Positions 24,001 to 38,500 of a stretch of 64,000 nucleotides of DNA are shown in pieces. Under the pieces are notes generated by a model. That model ran no database searches and had not been told where the DNA came from. It saw only the letters and a program-made list of their open reading frames with translations. Position 1 is the stretch's first letter, and each line of letters begins with the position of its first letter. The translations under genes and the position numbers were made by a program. The DNA comes from Doryteuthis pealeii. Taxonomy: Eukaryota > Mollusca > Cephalopoda > Myopsida > Loliginidae. The DNA is taken from contig CM042157.1 of the NCBI GenBank assembly GCA_023376005.1, positions 57,669,292 to 57,733,291 on the forward strand. The letters are read 5' to 3'.

Positions 24001-25214
24001 AGCCACTATTCCATTGTCTTACCAATTCGACGGTAATTGGAACAGTATAATTATTCTACAACCACAATATATTATCCATAACTAGATCAAATTCTATTAT
24101 AATTTTGGCATAAATTTTAACCACCCTGTCGGCTGGGTCATTAGAATACACCGACTGCATCTCTGCAGAGGGGTAAGACTCCCCCAATGGAGCCACCTGT
24201 TGGCCGTGGGTGGCGACCATAATGCTTAAGGATGGAACCCTGGTGACTAAGCAGTCCAGGACGTGCAACACACCACTTTGGCCCTTACTTAGGCTACATG
24301 AGGGGTTGGAGAGACTCCCTCTGATCAAGCCCTAGCACCTATATGATAGCCCCAACCCTATTACTCTGATAGAAAGCTCCAACCCTTTTTATCCTATGGG
24401 TGCTAGAGGGCAGTAGCTGAGGGTCTTCATGTCCTGGGTATGACATTAAACTCTGATGGTGAGGTTCCAGTTTTGGAGGTCTGGGGAATGTGGAGCACCC
24501 CTTCATCACCATTGCTCCCCGGTCCACTCTGACCCATAGTGGTAGTACCTGTTAGGGTCCCATCTATGGGTTGAATAGAAAAATGTATTTATAAAAATTG
24601 AGTATCCATTAAGAATGAATTTATTTCAAAACTTTGTTAGCATTAAATGACCCACTGAGGTTGATATGCCGTAAACCAAACCAAAATAAATTTTGATGGC
24701 TGCAAAGAGGCAATTTTATTTTATAGACTAATAGATAAATGCATTTAATGCATGTGCAATTATGTTGAAAAAATAAGTAGGTCTGCAAAAAGATCCGCAA
24801 GTGATGTAGGGAGATTGCAACGACAACAAGGTTCAACACTTCCTCAATGACATGGCGTCAAGTTGATGACATGGGCATACAAAAACTACTACAGTGCCTA
24901 CAAAAATGCATCAACCGAAATTGCAATTATGTAGAAAAATAGATGTGTTCAAACTTTAAAATGATGAAAGCATCATTGACAATCTATCTATCTAGTACAT
25001 ATATAAAGGGCAGTTGTGTGTATATGTATGTCCAGAGGAAACTTCGAAAATAAAACAATTAATAACAAAGTAAATATATATACACATTAAATATCACCAG
25101 GGCTTGGTTTTTGAGCAAAAATAATGAAGATTTGAGTTATAATTGAGAAGATATTTAAAAATTCAAATTTGAAAAGTAGCAGAAGGGAAAGTCATTTGCA
25201 TGTTATTTTGTTTA

Positions 25215-25250
<36 letters not shown>

Positions 25251-28200
25251 CACTTTGAAATATAATATTGATTGATTGATTGTATTAATTGCATCATTTA
25301 TATCTTTTTTTTTTAAATTGTAAATCATTGAATGAAAATTTCTTACTATATTGTTATATATTTCCGTGGGGATTTTTATGGGGCAACCAGCAAGGATGTC
25401 ACTTGCGATAAGTAATAATGGATCTGTGAGACTAACTTTTTAAATACCCCCTCTACCCAGGCGACCGGGTAGCCACTTCTAGTAAATAATAAACATTTCT
25501 GTGATTTCTAAATATTTTAGAGACCTTACCTTTGGAATTACCCTCGTAGCTATGTATTTAAGTGAAATTATATATTTACCAGTAAATACAATAGATTTTT
25601 ATAAAATTCCTTGCTGAAATTGGAGTGAGACTTATATAACAGTAATTCAATTCAGCACTCTCCCTATTTGCAGGTTGTGATATTAACAATTATTTTGTAA
25701 TTACCGCAAAATAATTTCACCACTCCCGGATGTTAACAGCTCAGTGATTTCATTTTTATTCAGGTATTAAAACATAATTGGTCCCCAATTCAAAATAAGA
25801 AAATAAACATTCTTTTTCTTTGTTTGAATAGAAAGGTGTGTTTATGTGTGTGTATATATATTGGAGATAGGCTGAAGATGTAAGCAGGAAGAAAGAAAAA
25901 ATTGCTGAATAAGAATTAAAAATATGTGGGACAGTTATTTGCTGGTATTTAAGACCTACTTTTACCTCTAAAATGTCCCCCCCCCACCATACCTCTCAGG
26001 TTTATATATACGAAGTTGGAAAATTTGATAGGTAAGGGATTGTCTAAGCTGGTTGGTGGCGTGAGTTATTATACTGTTGGTTTGAGCAACAACTAACTAA
26101 GGACAACTGAACTGGTACCCAAAGCAGTTGATATTTATTGGACTCATGAATACTCCATTCATGCATTTGGGTGATTCCATTCCTTGATTCCTGATTGGCT
26201 GCTTGGTTTCTATGGTGTTTGATAAATAATCTTGTATTCTGCAGTAGGCTTGCGACAATGCAAGATCTGCATTGAGTTACAGCTTGCTTGTTGCCTTGTC
26301 TTGCCAATTTGACAGTAATTGGAATATTACTTCTACCGTGAGTCTTGACCCTTGCTGTCATCAAGGGTGTGTGGGGGGTGGTGCTGAGGATTAAAAATGC
26401 TGAGGTCTCCTTTTTGCCAGTCTGTTTTCAGCCTCTTATCTTCTTTTAGTAGGTTTGTGACGACTCTGAGTATATAAGGATGTGACACAAAGTCAATTTC
26501 TTAAGCTGAGTTTAACAGGTTTGAATTCATAGATCTTCTCCTAGACTGGTTGCCTAACCAGGTGTGCCTTGTTGGACACATCACACAATATATACAGGGG
26601 TTGAGTTAATACAGTTCTAAGTGACAATCATCTGTAAGTTGCAGGTTCAATCCTGACCACAGGTGATAATAACATAGAATACTTAACATTGCTTAACACT
26701 TATACCTGGTCATGGTTAATGTAGAAACAATGATACTCACCATCGCAGTAGGGTTCTAACTACCGTCGAGTTAGCAGACGAGAACAACAGGCAAGCTGTA
26801 ACTTAATACAGTCCTTGCATGCTGCTGGCATAATACAAAGTGGTGGCTGAAGAGTGGGTACTTATCCTGTTCGCAGCGCCATGTTGGATTTTGTGTCTTG
26901 CATTCATCTTGTAACAGAGTTGAATACTTGACACAAAATCCAACAGTTAACAGAATCAGAACAGTCTACCCCGGTGGATTTGAATAAAGGGTTTGGTTCA
27001 AAGTTCAGTGAATACTCCAAATTATGACATGAAGGATCCAAGTTTGAAATGGTGGTTCCTGAGTTTGTCAAAAAATACCTGAAGAATGCCAAAGGTTACC
27101 TCAGCCAAAATGTTGTGTATATAACAATAAAGATGAGGACAACAGTCTGAAAAATCTAAATGATACAAGTTAGGCATTGACTTTTCTTTTATAAGTTAAT
27201 TTTGCTTAAAGAAATCCCATTGAATAGCAAACCAGTCTGCCCTACTATTTACACATAACTGAAGGGAAATAGTTGGATTCATATCTTTCCCAAGAGTATT
27301 AGCGCTATATGAAATGCAAACAGCCTCATGCAAATTTAAACTTGTCTCATCGTGTCCATTTTCTATGATGGTAACCAGTGTTCAGTATTTTCAGACAGTC
27401 CATGAAATAGATCTTTCCTGTGTGTAGATTTAGAATGAAATAGCTGACATTGGTCAGGTATTTTATAGGAATTAGGAAGATTTATTTTTCCCAAAATGCA
27501 ATGTCAAATTGCTCTAAATAGGATTGGAATGAAAGTCTTGTCCGATACAAAGTAACATTTATTTAACTCTTAACGTCCTATACCACCTCATTCCACCCGG
27601 CCGGAAGTCGCATTCATTTTCCTAATCTGCACAAAACGATAGCCTTTGTTTGAATGTAATATTAAACATATTTAGAAGTCTTTGATTTATGGGAAATAAC
27701 AATTAACTTTTAATGAAATGGCTATTTTTACCCATTTTTGATAAATGGTTATAGGAATTGGTCTCTGGACTTAGAAAATTCTCAACAGGATGTTAAGAGT
27801 TAAAGACAATATGTAAATTGAGAAATATATAAACAAAACATCAATCGTTAGTGTCTCTAAAATGTTTCAGTGTTTTATTAAATACTTTGTTTAAATGTTT
27901 AATTTATATATTTTATTTATTTGTTTCAGATAAAAAATTTTTTAAAAAACACATTATTTTGTAGCATATACTCGAATTTAAGAGAAGCGGCTTAAAAAAA
28001 CTGACATTTTTTGTGGAAAGATGAACACTAACAAATGATGTTTTTGTTTATATTTCTCAATTTACATGTTGTCTTTATTGGTTAAATAAATACTATTTTG
28101 TATTGGAAAGACTTTCATTCCAATCCTATATGTCTGACAGGAAACTGTTTATGGTTTATACCAAGAAATGAATCTAATAAGTTTTATGATTTAATAATTT

Positions 28201-28801
28201 ATTTTTTTCTTTTCCTTTCCAGATTTGATGTTGGGCCATTGCTTCTACAAAAAGCTTATGCTATACCCCCTAAATGTACAATGATGGAATTGCGTTCATT
28301 TTTGGCAAAAGAAGGTGCCACATTGGTTAGTAGATAGATGTATGTATGTATATGTGTTGGCTTCTGATATTAACCTTTTTTAACTGACTGAGATAGGAAT
28401 CCGATTTCAATCCCACGGTGCAATATTCCAAACTACAATCTTTTTTTGGGGGGGGTTAGGGGTGTCAGTGGTATAATGTTTATCAGAATTTTTTTTTGGT
28501 ATTTTTTACCTGTATGATGGAATATTTCAAAGTTCACTATCTATTCACCTCAGAACTTATTCTCTTCAAATAAAATCCTATTATCAATATAATCTGAGTC
28601 CTTTGGCTCAGTTATAATGAACTAAACACCAGCGGATTATGGTAGGATTGCAGTAGTGAGAGAGCCACTGTGAGTGGCTTAAAGTAGGCAAAGAGTTAAA
28701 GGAGTGTAGCAAAGAAGTTTTCTGAGTGCTGTGATAAAAATGTTAAAGATGAAATGAATCATCAATAAAACAAGCAAACAGTAAAAAGTAACAGAAATTT
28801 T

Positions 28802-28841
<40 letters not shown>

Positions 28842-31800
28842 TTTTGTTAATGAGCAACAGCTTACTAAAGATATATGATTATTAATTTGCGAATGTGAAT
28901 GCTTTAATATTTAAAAGCTTACTTATTTATCAGTCCCAAAGTTCCTTAGAAGATAAGGCTTAGTTACCGTTGTAAAGTTCTTGGATTGATAACTTTTAGG
29001 TATGCTGTCACGTCTGTGGATCTTTTACTAACCTTTTATCATCTTATAGAATAATACTAAGTCCAATTACTGTCGAATTGGCAAGACAAGACAGCAAGCA
29101 GTCATAACTGAAATACAATTCTGGTTTGCTGCAAGACTACTGCAAAATGGCAGGATTTATGGCGCCTCAGAGGATCCTACAAACCAAGCAGCCAATCAGT
29201 ACTCAGGGAATGGAATCACCCAAATGCATTAGTGGACTGTTCTGAATTTCCATAAGTACCAGTTGTCTTGACATTGGTTCAGTTGTGCTTCGCCAGTCAC
29301 ATTGTTCAAACCAATAGTAGACTGACTGACTGACTTCAATACATCTTTCTAACATTGTCTTGCCTGCCGGGATCGAACTCGTGTCCTCCCGCATGCAAAA
29401 ACAAATGCGTTTTGGGCACTGGATGGATGCGAGGTTCGACTAATGTGCCCGGATGTTTGGCTAATATGCCCATAAAATAACAAGTGAGTCGAGCACTGGG
29501 CATTCAGCAGTCAGCAGAAGCAGTCGACGACGAAGCGCTTTTCAGTAAAGAAATGGATTTTAGTCGAACAGAAACAAAACTAAATAGGAAATGTGATTTT
29601 GAACTGCTAAAGATTATTTCGACTATGACGACGGATTTTCCAGCTGGTAGACGAAGAATGTGTTGACCAACAGAGGGTCTGGCTTGTGAGAAGACGGAGA
29701 ACTCACTTGTTTTTGGTTCCCCCTCGGTGGGAGCTTGTTGATTCGAAGGTCTATTTCGCCCCATATATTTCCCCCCCTTCTATACTAACTCTTTCTCCCT
29801 CTTCTTCTTCTCCTCACCCTATTAAAGCTATTGGTTCCTTTTAATCTATCCCTCTAATTCTAACTTGTTAGTTTTGTATATTGTCAGAATTTTACAGGTA
29901 ATATGATTGATACAAGGAAAATGTATTGTTTCTGTATGATTTCAAATATATCCCTCCACCAACATAATCCTAATCATTTCTATTGCACTTAGAATACAGA
30001 AGTGCAACATTTTAACTGATGTTGTAGCTTCAGTCCTGAGCAAAAACCAAACTATCTTTTTGGTACAGATAATGTTCAATATATGTAAAATAATAATAGA
30101 AAACAATTTTTGTCATTGATGCAGTGCCACATTGGGATTTCCCACCTATTGATTTTGCTATGAAAAAATCAGAAATAATTAAGAACTTAAAATTGGTTAA
30201 CTTTTTTTTTTTTAAGACTTTTTTGAAAGCATTTTTGGGTTCCTTGGGTCAAAAATCTTTTATGAACTAATTTTTAGTAGGGAAGCTCTAGAACTCTTTT
30301 ACAGACAAAAAGTTGCCATTTTTTGTGAAACCCCCCAAAATTTGGAGAGCTAAAAATCAACATAACTCGGCCAATTTTTTAAAATTGAAGCTCAGATTTT
30401 GGGGATTGTCTAACTTTAACAGTCAACACCTGGACAAAATTTCAGAAAAATTGAAGGGTGTGGGTGACATGGCCTGAATGATTTGACATGAAATTACCTG
30501 TAGGTTAGTCTGACTTGGATCTATTTTTAGAATTTATGAGATGGGATAGGAAATTTTTAGAAACATTTTTTTTGTTTTTTAATCTGTTTTTGGTTTAAAA
30601 CTATATTACTTAGGAACCATTACAACCTACTAAGTTTAAAATAAAAAATCTATTTCAGTTATTTTCTATAACTCCAACATAAAAAAGGGAACCACTCTTA
30701 ATTAATTTTATCTGTTAATTAATCTACCCATTATTTTCCCATTAAACTAACACTAACCCATCTTCTTTTTTCCTAGTAGATCAATAGATAGATAAATAAT
30801 TTATCAGTCAATCAGAGTGGTTCCCCTTTTTATGTTGGAGTTATAGGAAATAACTGCTATTTCTGTTCCCTTTGCTCTAATACCCTATGATAAATATGAT
30901 TCCATTCCTGTTATATATTGCTTCTTAAGTGTCTTTGTATCAGGTTGCATACTGCAGGTAGACTTGAGAAAGAACAATGAACTCTTGTATAAAAATTCAT
31001 CTTATATATTTATTCTCTGAATTGTGACAAATGTGGGGAGTAAGAGAAAATCAAACTGGTTAGGACTGCATACACAGAGGTCAACGGTGTTATCTTCAGT
31101 TGAAATTTCAGCCAGAATCTCCCTTCATCAACATTCAGACTAGTTATAGAGCATTCTGCAACTTCCACATGGCCATGCCTCATCCAGTCCGAACACCCAT
31201 GCACATTTCATGTCCACATCTTAATCTGGTCAGAAAGCCTACATTTACATAACCATGCCTTTCCTTCTGGCCAATAATCCTATATTGTTATCCTTTCATT
31301 TCCGATTTTTTTTTTCCAAAATTCCTTAGATTTTTATCTCAGCCATTCTTGTTAACTTTCAATTCACAAAGGATCAGCACCACCTTGCCTGGAATTTTAT
31401 TACTTTCCCACCCTATCTATATGTATGTGTGAGGTCCCTTTTTATGTATTTGTACCTATCAAAAATTAATAAAACAAAACATCTTTGACATAAAATAACC
31501 CAAGAATGGTTGACATGCCATAAAATCTATTAACCAACTAACCAACCCCTGTAAAAGAGTTGTTCTGGGTATGACACTAAACTTAACCTGATGGTGAGGC
31601 TCCAGTTATAGGGAGAGTGGAGTACCCCTTAATTGCCATGACTCCAATGTCAACTCTGACCTAGAGTGGTAGTACCTGTTAGTGTCCCATCTATGGGTTA
31701 AATAGATCTGTTTAAAATTATTCATATTCCATAGGACCAAATATGTAAATGTAAAAGTACAATGAATGCAATTTCTTAACTTCTGGACATAAAATACCCC

Positions 31801-32551
31801 TAGATGGGTTGAAATGCCATTAAAATCAATGAATATACATGTATAAAAAGATCTTTGATCTAAAATTCAGAAAATGGTTTATAAACTCAATACATATATA
31901 TATCGCCCTGTCAACAAAAGAAGAAGGATTTGAACTCGGGTCATCCACTCCATTTCTTATGATGATAACTATTACACAAAGAGTGCCTCCTATTAAAAAA
32001 AATAAGTAATTAGAAGTAAAGTCAGTAGGGTGGCCTAAAGTCGGTATGAACCATACAGCAAGGGAATCTATCCCTTTTTCACAAGCACTAGACCAAGGAG
32101 ATTATTTTAGCATCTTAGGTGGAGCGGCACACCTACTATCAGCTCTTCACTTTACCATACAGATCCCTGTGCTACTCATTCGCTGAGTTGGCGAGGGCCA
32201 GTATTGAACTAGGAACCTTGTGATTCCTTGGCCTACTGAGCTAAACCTACCCTTGTTTAATTAAAAGGTTGCTTCCCCTATCCTGATTATAACTAAAAGA
32301 GGGTGAAAATTTATAGGAAAAGGATTTATCACTAGGTTCATTGAATATAAGTAAAAATGCAAAAGAAATGAAATTAAAAGGAGAAAAGATTCCATTTCTT
32401 TTCTTTTTTTCTGCTTTGCTTATGTGTTTTTTTTTGTTTTTTTAATCTTTTCAGCTTTTGGAAACACTTTGTCAGTTGAATTGTCTGGAAAGTTTGGAGA
32501 ATGAACAAGGTCATCATGGCATCAGCTATGGTCAGTATATCAACCATAAAA

Positions 32552-32590
<39 letters not shown>

Positions 32591-35500
32591 TATTTATCTT
32601 TTTTAAATATCTATTAATATTAATATCCATAAAATGAATAAAAGCTCTTCCTTATGATTCAACATTTGAATTGTTTCCATTGTAATAAAGACAATTTAAA
32701 TAAATAAACAATGAAATTAATTAATTAATTACTTTAAATGGAAAAAACTATGTGAAATTTGTAATCAATTTTTTAAATTATTTTTACTCTCTCCCTTTTT
32801 TCAGTAACAAGAAGTTAAAATATTTACAAATAAATGAATATCTACGATTTTGTGTAAAATTTATGTGCAAAATATTCAAAATAATTATTCAATTAATAAT
32901 TATTTAATTTTTGTTGTTTTAGCTAGTATTAATAATTTAAATGATTATATGGTTACAAGTAACAAATAAATACTTTTCATGCAGCCGCACTTTAAGTTTC
33001 CTATTTAATGATACAAACAAACACGGTTTTAAGTCACTAATAATAATTCTTAATAAACAATTATATCTTGAAGTAAAGGAAAAATAAACAAAGGAAAGAA
33101 AATGCTAAATAGATTTTATTTTAATAACACGTTTCGGCCTGGAGTTTGTTCATGTACACATGCATTTTATTTATTATTATTTTAAATATAAAATAAAATA
33201 ATAATAATAGAAAACTACAAAATCTTTAAGTATACAAAGAATAACGGCCTTTGTCAGAGTAAAATATATATATGTATATATATATAATTTAATATACCAA
33301 ACTTATTGGTAAATCCTCGCGGTGAGAAAAAACCCAGCAAATAATTTGATTGTAAAAATATACTACCAAACATCAACCGGGAAGAAAAAAATTTTTGTAA
33401 AAAAGAAAAGACCAAGATAGTCGTACCAACAAAAAATCTATTAGTACAATATTTTGGCCAAAAGAAAAAACAATTTATATGCATATATATATATATATAA
33501 GATATATATTTTAATTCATACAAACCTGCCAGAAGACTAAAGCTAATAAGTAAAAAGTGCTCAATACCTTAGTAGAGAAAATAATAAAGATAAATCTAAT
33601 GAGTCAGACGAACCTACTAAAAGTTTCGCTTAATGCTCTTCAGGGCTAAGATCTGACACTTAGTCAGATCTTAGCCCTGAAGAGCATTAAGCGAAACTTT
33701 TAGTAGGTTCGTCTGACTCATTAGATTTATCTTTATCTTTATGTATATATATATATATGGTGTAATGGTTGCATAAAGTAAGGTAAAGTTGTCGGGGTGG
33801 CCTAAAGTCAGTATCAGCCAGAGGGTCTATTCCCTTTTCACTAGTGCTAGACCAAGGATATTTTTTGGCATTTGAAGCAAAGCACCACACCTACTATCAG
33901 ATGCTCACTTTAATGCACAGATCCTTGTGCTACTCATATGCTGAGATGGCAAAGGCCAGTATTGAACCCGGAACTTTGTGGTTCTTAAGCGGACACTCTA
34001 CTGACTGGAGCTAAAAGAACCCAGGCTGCCCTATTATTTACTATACCTTGAGTGAGAATAGTTGGATTCATACCTTTACCAAGGGTATTAGCATCAAGTG
34101 AAATGCAAACAGCCTTGCCCAGGATTTGAACTCTGTTTGCCATGTCCATTTCCTATGACAATAACTATTTCATCACAAGTGTCTTCCTAATTGTAGGTAC
34201 TGTAAACAACTTGAGTCTATTGTTTATCAAAATAACTTGATTCAACTTTAAATGACCCAAAAAGGGTTGATATGCCATAAAACAAACTAACCAACCAACC
34301 TTTCTAGTTGTAATAAAAAGTAAAAAAGTAAAGTAAAGTCATCGGGGCGGCCTAAAGTCGGTATCAGCCAGACAGCAAGGGAGTCTATCCCCTTTTCACT
34401 AGCACTAGACCAAAGAGATTATTCTAGCACCTGAGCTGGAGTGCCACACCTACCATCAACTCCTCACTTTACCGTACAGATCCCTGTACTACTCATACAT
34501 TGAGTTGGCAAGGGCCGGTGTCAAACATAGGAACCTTCTGATTCCTAGCCAAACGCTCTACCGATTTAGCTAACCCGGCCCTTGTTGTAATATAGTTTGT
34601 ATTAATTGTTAAAATTTTTAGGTTTTTTAATTGAATTTTATTTCAATTATTTACCCTTTACAATTTATATTTATAAGAATTTGCATGTTTTTTTTTCTTT
34701 CTTTTGCAGCACACAAAGTGAAACCTTATATGGCTTACATCAACTGGACAGAACAAACAACAGTACAAATCGACCGACAATATAGAGCCCTTTGTGAAAT
34801 AGTAAGTTAACAACTTTTTCTCTCTTTAAAATGTATATATATATAACAATTTGATGTGAAAGTGATTTGCATTTGTCATTGTCATAAAAAGATAATGAAA
34901 TTTATTGTGTACAGTGCGCAGGTGCACCACAACTCATCAAAGTCTCATGTCAAGTACACAGAATAATGTTGTGTCAGGAACATGAACAGTTCACAGTAGT
35001 AATATGCATGTATGTGTGTGCATGTGTATGTGGAGAGTGGCATCAGGTATAGTGTTGGCGGACTACAGGAAGCATGGAGGCTTTGAAAGATTCAGTGCTC
35101 CGGCAGCCTACAACAGATGCAGGCATCTCCACAATTCTGAGCGTGAAAAAATGTTTCCGAAAGTCATGTGAACAGTGCTGTTTTCTGACTTTGTAGGCAT
35201 GCCCACGTGTATTGGAGAGATGGAGATCAAAAAGGTGCTCATGGTTGCTGTTGTTAAGATGATTAATGACCTTATGAGCGTTTACCAGGTCAGTTGCCAG
35301 ACGCCGAAGTTTCAACAAATCCATTCCCAGGGCTGCGAGACTTGATAGTGTTCAATCTAACAATTTTCCACAAAAAGAAAAAAAAAGAAAAGAAAATATA
35401 TAATGCCATTTTACACCATCTGCCACCAGTTGAATAAGTGCAGCATTGTATATAGAAATAAACAAATCCAATAAACAAAAATATGCATACGTTTAAAAAA

Positions 35501-38500
35501 AGAAAAAATACAGACCCGGTTGAGTGTCATCTCGTCCTTGGCAATAAATTCATAAACCTGCTGTGTTTCTTTCTTCTCCTAACATATCTTGTATCTATCT
35601 AATTTTGTGCAGTATATAAAGAAACATTGGTGCCGTATCGAACCAGGAAACTTGTGATTCCTAGTCGAACACACTAACGACTGAGCTAAACCATCCCGCA
35701 ACATTGTACCCACTTGCATTTCTGGTGGGTTCCACTAAAAAATGCTTATAGAATCACTACAAACTCATAAAATTCTGTCAAACCATATATCAAATGAAAG
35801 GAAATTGATTTATAAGTTTATCAAGTTTGTTAATATGTGTATTATTTTTTTGGTGCTGTTATAGTATGTGGCCTACCTTTTTGATTCTGTTATAGTATGT
35901 GGCCTACCTTTTTGATTCTGTTATAGTTATGTGGCCTACCTTTTTGATTCTGTTATAGTATGTGGCCTACCTTTTTGATTCTGTTATAGTATGTGCTACC
36001 TTTTATTCCTACCTTTTTGATTCTGTTATAGTATGTGGCCTACCTTTTTGATTCTGTTATAGTTATTGGCCTACCTTTTTGATTCTGTTATAGTTATGTG
36101 GTACCTTTTTGATTCTTTATATAGTTATGTGGCCTACCTTTTTGATTCTGTTATAGTATGTGGCCTACCTTTTTGATTCTGTTATAATCCTACCTTTCTG
36201 TTATAGTATGTGGCCTTTTTGAGCTACCTTTTTGATTCTGTTATAGTTATTGATTGCCTAACTTTTTGATTCTGTTATAGTATGTGGCCTACCTTTTTGA
36301 TTCTGTTATAGTATGTGGCCTACCTTTTTGATATAGTATGTGGCCTGATTCCCTACCTTTTTGATTCTGTATAGTAGTATGTGGCCCTAAGCTTGTTTGA
36401 TTTCTGTTACTAGGTCATGGTGCCCTACCGATTCTGTTTTGATATCTGTATTAGGTTATGGTTGTGGTTAACCTGTCTGTTTTGATCTGTATATAGTATG
36501 TTGGGCCTAGCCCGCTTTTTTGATTCTGTGTATAAGGTGTATGTGGCCTAGTCTAGGCCTTTGTTGGGATCTGGTTATAGTATGATGTACCGGCTAGTGA
36601 GTGTTACTAGTTGATTAACTCCACCGTTTTTTGGAGTGTTCTGGTTGAGTACTCGGAGCTGGTCGATTGGCTCTTTCTAATAGCCGTAGTTCTTTGATTG
36701 CGTGTGATTAAATCGTTTGGTCCTACCAGTTTCTTGTTGGATTCCTGTATCTAGAATAGGTGTGATGGCAGTCGGCGCCTACCTGAGTTGTTGTGGTGTA
36801 TCCGGCTCCCTACTAGAGTTGCGGGCTATGTGGGCTGTAGGCGCTTTTGATCGTCGTGGATCTTAGGCAGCTTGCATAATTACGTAGGTTATGCGGGTTG
36901 GGGCGGCACCGTTGAGCCTACCTTATTTGGATTACTGTTAGTCGTAACTGGCATACTGCCGCTTTTGAATCTGTCCTGTGGTTGGTAAGTGGCCTGAGAT
37001 ACTTAGCATTTTTGATTCGTGAGATAGAGTAGTATTATGGTAAAGGTGTCGTAGAGACGCGGGAAGGGCAGTTTTACGCGCCATTTTTGATCTGCGTGTT
37101 GATGGTGTAGTAGAATGGGTCTTCTATAAGGGAGGGGGATCTGTGGAGCAAGTAGGACGATCTGAAGGTTAACACCGGTTTCTGTTAGGATGGGATGCTA
37201 GGTTTATAGTATGGCCTAGCGTTGTTGTCCTGTACTCGTTCTCTGTTATGAGGGGTATTATGCATGATGGCCGATAGGGCTCTACAACCGTGTGGTTGTG
37301 AAGCGTAAATGTGCCTTTGTATTTGTCTGTCGTTATACTTGTATGGGGACTTATATGAACGGGAAAAATGAGTGCGTGCCTTATTGACGCTTGCATAGGG
37401 TTCTTGAATTCTGCGTCTATCAGTGACCCGTGAAACCCGATGAAAGATGAGAGAGAGAAGGCAGGACGCGCTTTATAGTGGGCTCTGTGCCCTCGCTGTT
37501 TTGAGTTTGGATCTTACCGGTGGTGCCGGCAAGATCCTCGAGGTGGTGGGCCCTACCTGTGATTATCCTCGCTGATTCTGTATATCAGGTATGTGGCCTA
37601 GCCGTTTAGTAAGTGATTAGGGCGCACAGTCGTGCAAGCTATACATCGGGCAGGGTATGGTTGGCCAGCTACCCCGCCGGTTGTTTGATAGTCGTGTTTA
37701 GGTTAAGTTATGTCGCCGGGAGGCTGAAGTGGGTAACGTGTTGTTGATTCTGTTATAACGTTGAGTATTGCTAATGTGGGCCTGTATGTTGATGGCGGCT
37801 ACCCACTGTTTTTTTGATTCTGGCTTATAAGGTTTATGAGATAGGTTCGCATAGCCCTTAGATATCGTGCTCTACCAGAGGTGTGCTCTGGGTGTTACTG
37901 TTATGTGGCCACGGGGTTGTAAACTGATCCTTTTTGTGATTCTGTTATGTGATAATGATTTGGTCCGGTAGACGGTCTCGTTTGTTGAGAGTTTGCGTGT
38001 GATGAAGTACCAAGGGTAACTGATGGCGACCTGTAGGCTAGCATGGAGGTTCCTTATTTTGGGTCAGTCTGTGTATAGTAGTCGGATTGTGGGCAATGTT
38101 AGGGCCACGGACCTTTTTGAGTTCTTTAAAGTGATGGCGGTGGCTACCTTTCTGATCTGTTATAGTTATGTGGCCGTAACTTGATGTCTGTTATATAGCT
38201 ATGTGGGCCTATCGTTTTGATTCTGTTATAGTTATGTGGCTAACACCCTTTTTTGATATCTGTTTATAGTATGTGGCCTACCTTTTGATTCTGTTACTAG
38301 TTATTTGGCTAACTTATGCTTTTTGAGTTCTGTTATAGTGATGGGTGGTTCTATACCGTTTTTGAGTTCTGTTTAGTATGTGCTAGCTACTTAATCCTTT
38401 TTGATTCTGTTATAGTATTGGTGGCCATACCTTTTGATTCTGTTATAACGTATGTGGCGGGGCCCCCTCCTTTTTGATCCTGTATAGTAATGTGGCCTAC

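Noticed and set aside
29484..29764. Overlapping 60- and 86-codon frames
   Set aside because: No recognised domain or splice signals consistent with an exon; composition is only slightly less AT-rich. Left as unknown.
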